Shown: positions 6,559-7,625 of the stretch, piece by piece
How positions within the stretch are numbered: position 1 is the stretch's first letter
Layout: each line of letters starts with the position of its first letter
Assembly (NCBI GenBank): GCA_017939945.1
Contig: JAGAZS010000237.1
Location: 1-7,625, forward strand
DNA: 7,625 bases
Direction: 5' to 3'
Source of the DNA: Schwartzia sp. (in: firmicutes)
GTDB lineage: Bacteria > Bacillota > Negativicutes > Selenomonadales > Selenomonadaceae
Translations under genes and position numbers: made by a program
Notes under the pieces: model-generated
Database searches by the model: none
What the model was told of the DNA's origin: nothing
Seen by the model: only the letters and a program-made list of their open reading frames with translations

Positions 6559-7011
6559 TTATCTCCGCTCCGCGAAAAATTTTTGCAAAAGATCTTTGCA
6601 CTCGTCCTCCATCACGCCGGCGGTAATCTCCGGTGACGGCGCAAGAGACGGATGCCCGGGGATATTGAAAATCGACTCCACCGCCCCCGCCCGTGCATCG
6701 GTCGCTCCGTACACAAGCCTGGAAATACGAGCAGCCATGATCGCGCCAGCGCACATCGAACACGGCTCCAACGTCACATACAGCGTGCAGCCGTTCAGAC
6801 GCCAACGGGAAAGTCGTCGTCCCGCCTCGCGTATCGCTTGGATTTCCGCGTGCGCGGTCGCATCCCTCTCCGATTCGCACAGATTGTGGGCGCGTACGAC
6901 AACGCCGCCCTCATCGTCGATGAGGACGGCGCCGACCGGCACTTCGCCGGATTCCATTGCCAGACGGGCTTCGTCCAAAGCGATTGCCATATATTCCCGA
7001 TCTTTATTCAT
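6559..7011 (-). CDS. tadA: tRNA-specific adenosine deaminase (A34 to inosine)
   Basis: 150 residues from ATG 7011, the normal length. TadA converts adenosine 34 of tRNA-Arg(ACG) to inosine, allowing one tRNA to read several arginine codons. The cytidine-deaminase fold zinc site is complete: HAE at 54-56 (H54 ligand, E56 proton shuttle) and PCSMC at 83-87 (C84 and C87 ligands). Also typical are VPVGAVL (24-30), the MCAGAIMAARISRLVYGA stretch (86-103), and the C-terminal helix ending KFFAERR. An in-frame upstream ATG at 7050 would add 13 residues that lie within the preceding gene and do not resemble the family, so I reject it. The start overlaps the 3' end of the preceding small gene by 8 bases, indicating co-transcription and possible coupling. 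Confidence 0.95.
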   Translation of the reverse strand: MNKDREYMAIALDEARLAMESGEVPVGAVLIDDEGGVVVRAHNLCESERDATAHAEIQAIREAGRRLSRWRLNGCTLYVTLEPCSMCAGAIMAARISRLVYGATDARAGAVESIFNIPGHPSLAPSPEITAGVMEDECKDLLQKFFAERR

Positions 7012-7288
7012 GAACCAAATTCCCGATTCCTTCCAGCACAGACCTATCATTGTAGAAAAGGGACTGTGTCGCTCGCGTCACGTTCACCTCATACGCATCG
7101 GACACTCCGCCCTCGCTCGACTCCGCAGATGCAAACGGCTTCCTCACCGTCTGCATCGCCTTGTCCAGCATCTGCCGAAACGACTGTCCGCCGTTGTGGT
7201 CGGCAAACCCGCGACGATCCTCAAAGGAGCGCGCGACGTCAAACGCCACACCCTGCACCGGCGAAATCCTCTCCACACGCCCTTTCAT
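7004..7288 (-). CDS. Small hypothetical protein ahead of tadA
   Basis: 94 residues; I do not recognise the family. It is polar, lacks cysteine, and shows no signal peptide or membrane segment. Predicted helices lie around 36-49 (SFRQMLDKAMQTV) and 70-92 (VNVTRATQSLFYNDRSVLEG), separated by a low-complexity linker (about 53-64, ASAESSEGG). The reading is supported by a strong ribosome site (AAAGGAGG, 8 bases before the ATG at 7288), by upstream promoter-like sequences and by the tight 8-base overlap with tadA. The layout of amphipathic segments and linkers is reminiscent of small structural or accessory proteins, and a sigma-28-like promoter match raises the possibility of a motility link. Both points are weak inference; no function is assigned. 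Confidence 0.75.
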   Translation of the reverse strand: MKGRVERISPVQGVAFDVARSFEDRRGFADHNGGQSFRQMLDKAMQTVRKPFASAESSEGGVSDAYEVNVTRATQSLFYNDRSVLEGIGNLVHE

Positions 7289-7316
7289 GATCTTCTCCTC
7301 CTTTCATCCACCATCT

Positions 7317-7354
7317 CTTATACTTGTATATCGTAAGAAATGAGAAAAAACTTA
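7317..7354 (-). promoter_or_regulatory. Probable promoter region of the small gene and tadA, with a sigma-28-like match
   Basis: On the minus strand TAAG (7351-7354) and TACGATAT (7328-7335) are 15 bases apart, close to the flagellar sigma factor pattern (TAAA, about 15 bases, GCCGATAT). An overlapping sigma-70 -10 candidate is TATAAG (7317-7322), but no good -35 box lies at the right distance. Either would place transcription start some 20-35 bases ahead of the ATG at 7288. Confidence 0.35.
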
Positions 7355-7371
7355 AGAGGAAAATGAGAAAA
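7338..7371. repeat. Pair of 11-bp direct repeats in the gap upstream of the small gene
   Basis: AAATGAGAAAA occurs at 7338-7348 and again at 7361-7371, with starts 23 bases apart (about two helical turns). The first copy lies within the promoter-like region. They could be an operator pair or simply chance in an A-rich gap. Confidence 0.35.
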
Positions 7372-7401
7372 TCGGTCTATATTTTATTATTTTAGGAATA
7401 C

Positions 7402-7625
7402 TTAGGAAAGCGCGGTATCCAGCAGTGCGTTCGTCTCCCGTGCCGCCACAACACTCGCCGCGAAAGCTTCCTTTTCATTACCTTCCAACGCAACGTCGAT
7501 AATGCGCTCCACGCCCTTCGCGCCGAGAATTACCGGAACGCCGATGCAGAGATCGTGTTCGCCATATTCCCCGTCGAGATAGACGCAGCAAGGAATCAGC
7601 TTACGAGCGTCGGTAACAATCGAAC
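7402..7625 (-). CDS. mdh: Malate dehydrogenase (LDH/MDH family), C-terminal 73 residues
   Basis: Partial gene whose 5' end lies beyond the window; the stop TAA is at 7402-7404. The visible part contains RKLIPCCVYLDGEYG, then LCIGVPVILGAKGVERI, the C-terminal substrate-domain strands and helix shared by lactate and malate dehydrogenases of the LDH-like fold. The IPC..YLDGEYG and GVPV.LG..GVE pattern is nearer to malate dehydrogenases (NAD-dependent, interconverting malate and oxaloacetate) than to L-lactate dehydrogenase, but the residues that decide substrate are in the missing part. A family-typical final helix ends at the stop. I see no GC-rich terminator in the AT-rich sequence that follows, so transcription could continue into the small gene. 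Confidence 0.7.
   Translation of the reverse strand, partial: SIVTDARKLIPCCVYLDGEYGEHDLCIGVPVILGAKGVERIIDVALEGNEKEAFAASVVAARETNALLDTALS

Noticed and set aside
7012..7050. Extended N-terminus of tadA from an ATG at 7050
   Set aside because: The extra 13 residues lie within the preceding gene and lack TadA similarity; the start at 7011 gives the normal length.
6437..7336. A 299-residue plus-strand open frame across tadA and the small gene
   Set aside because: It is antisense to tadA, which has a complete zinc site; composition is dominated by Ser, Arg and Pro, with no recognisable domain and no ribosome site.
7289..7401. A terminator for the mdh gene
   Set aside because: The sequence is AT-rich with no GC-rich stem followed by a T run on the minus strand; only short direct repeats are visible.

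Overview
This window is a compact, one-directional stretch of bacterial chromosome: every gene I can support lies on the minus strand, so transcription runs from high to low coordinates. The coding DNA is GC-rich, while the few intergenic gaps are short and AT-rich and carry sigma-70-type promoters, strong Shine-Dalgarno sites and hairpin terminators. Gene content fits a low-GC-lineage (Firmicutes-type) bacterium: YerC/YecD TrpR-like regulator, HisZ, a Firmicutes-style AlaRS, and a Maf-RadC pair. The HlyD-type membrane-fusion protein and SprA-like protein suggest a cell with an outer membrane. Together this points to a diderm Firmicute of the Negativicutes (Selenomonas-like). That assignment is inference from gene content, not from a marker-gene comparison.

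Reading in the direction of transcription: (1) 7402-7625 is the 3' end of a malate/lactate dehydrogenase-family gene. (2) A 113-bp AT-rich gap follows, then a small uncharacterised gene (7004-7288) that overlaps the tRNA adenosine deaminase gene tadA (6559-7011). (3) A promoter at 6517-6545 starts a tightly overlapping three-gene operon: a SprA-like putative zinc metallopeptidase (5920-6471), maf (5345-5923) and radC (4656-5348). It ends at a strong terminator whose stem includes the radC stop codon. (4) A near-consensus promoter at 4599-4628 drives alaS (1928-4558), followed by a hairpin and an orphan HlyD-type adaptor gene (851-1852), which ends at a clear terminator (792-832). (5) A consensus promoter at 761-788 drives yerC (383-712), which overlaps hisZ (1-399, running off the window).

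Most of this is housekeeping: tRNA charging and editing (AlaRS), tRNA wobble modification (TadA), removal of non-canonical nucleotides (Maf), a RadC-family protein, and the start of a histidine-biosynthesis block (HisZ). I find no CRISPR array, mobile element, RNA gene or multi-gene system that is clearly new. The less well understood items are the SprA-like HExxH protein heading the maf-radC operon, the 94-residue protein ahead of tadA with a sigma-28-like promoter match, the lone adaptor protein behind alaS, and the yerC-hisZ overlap.
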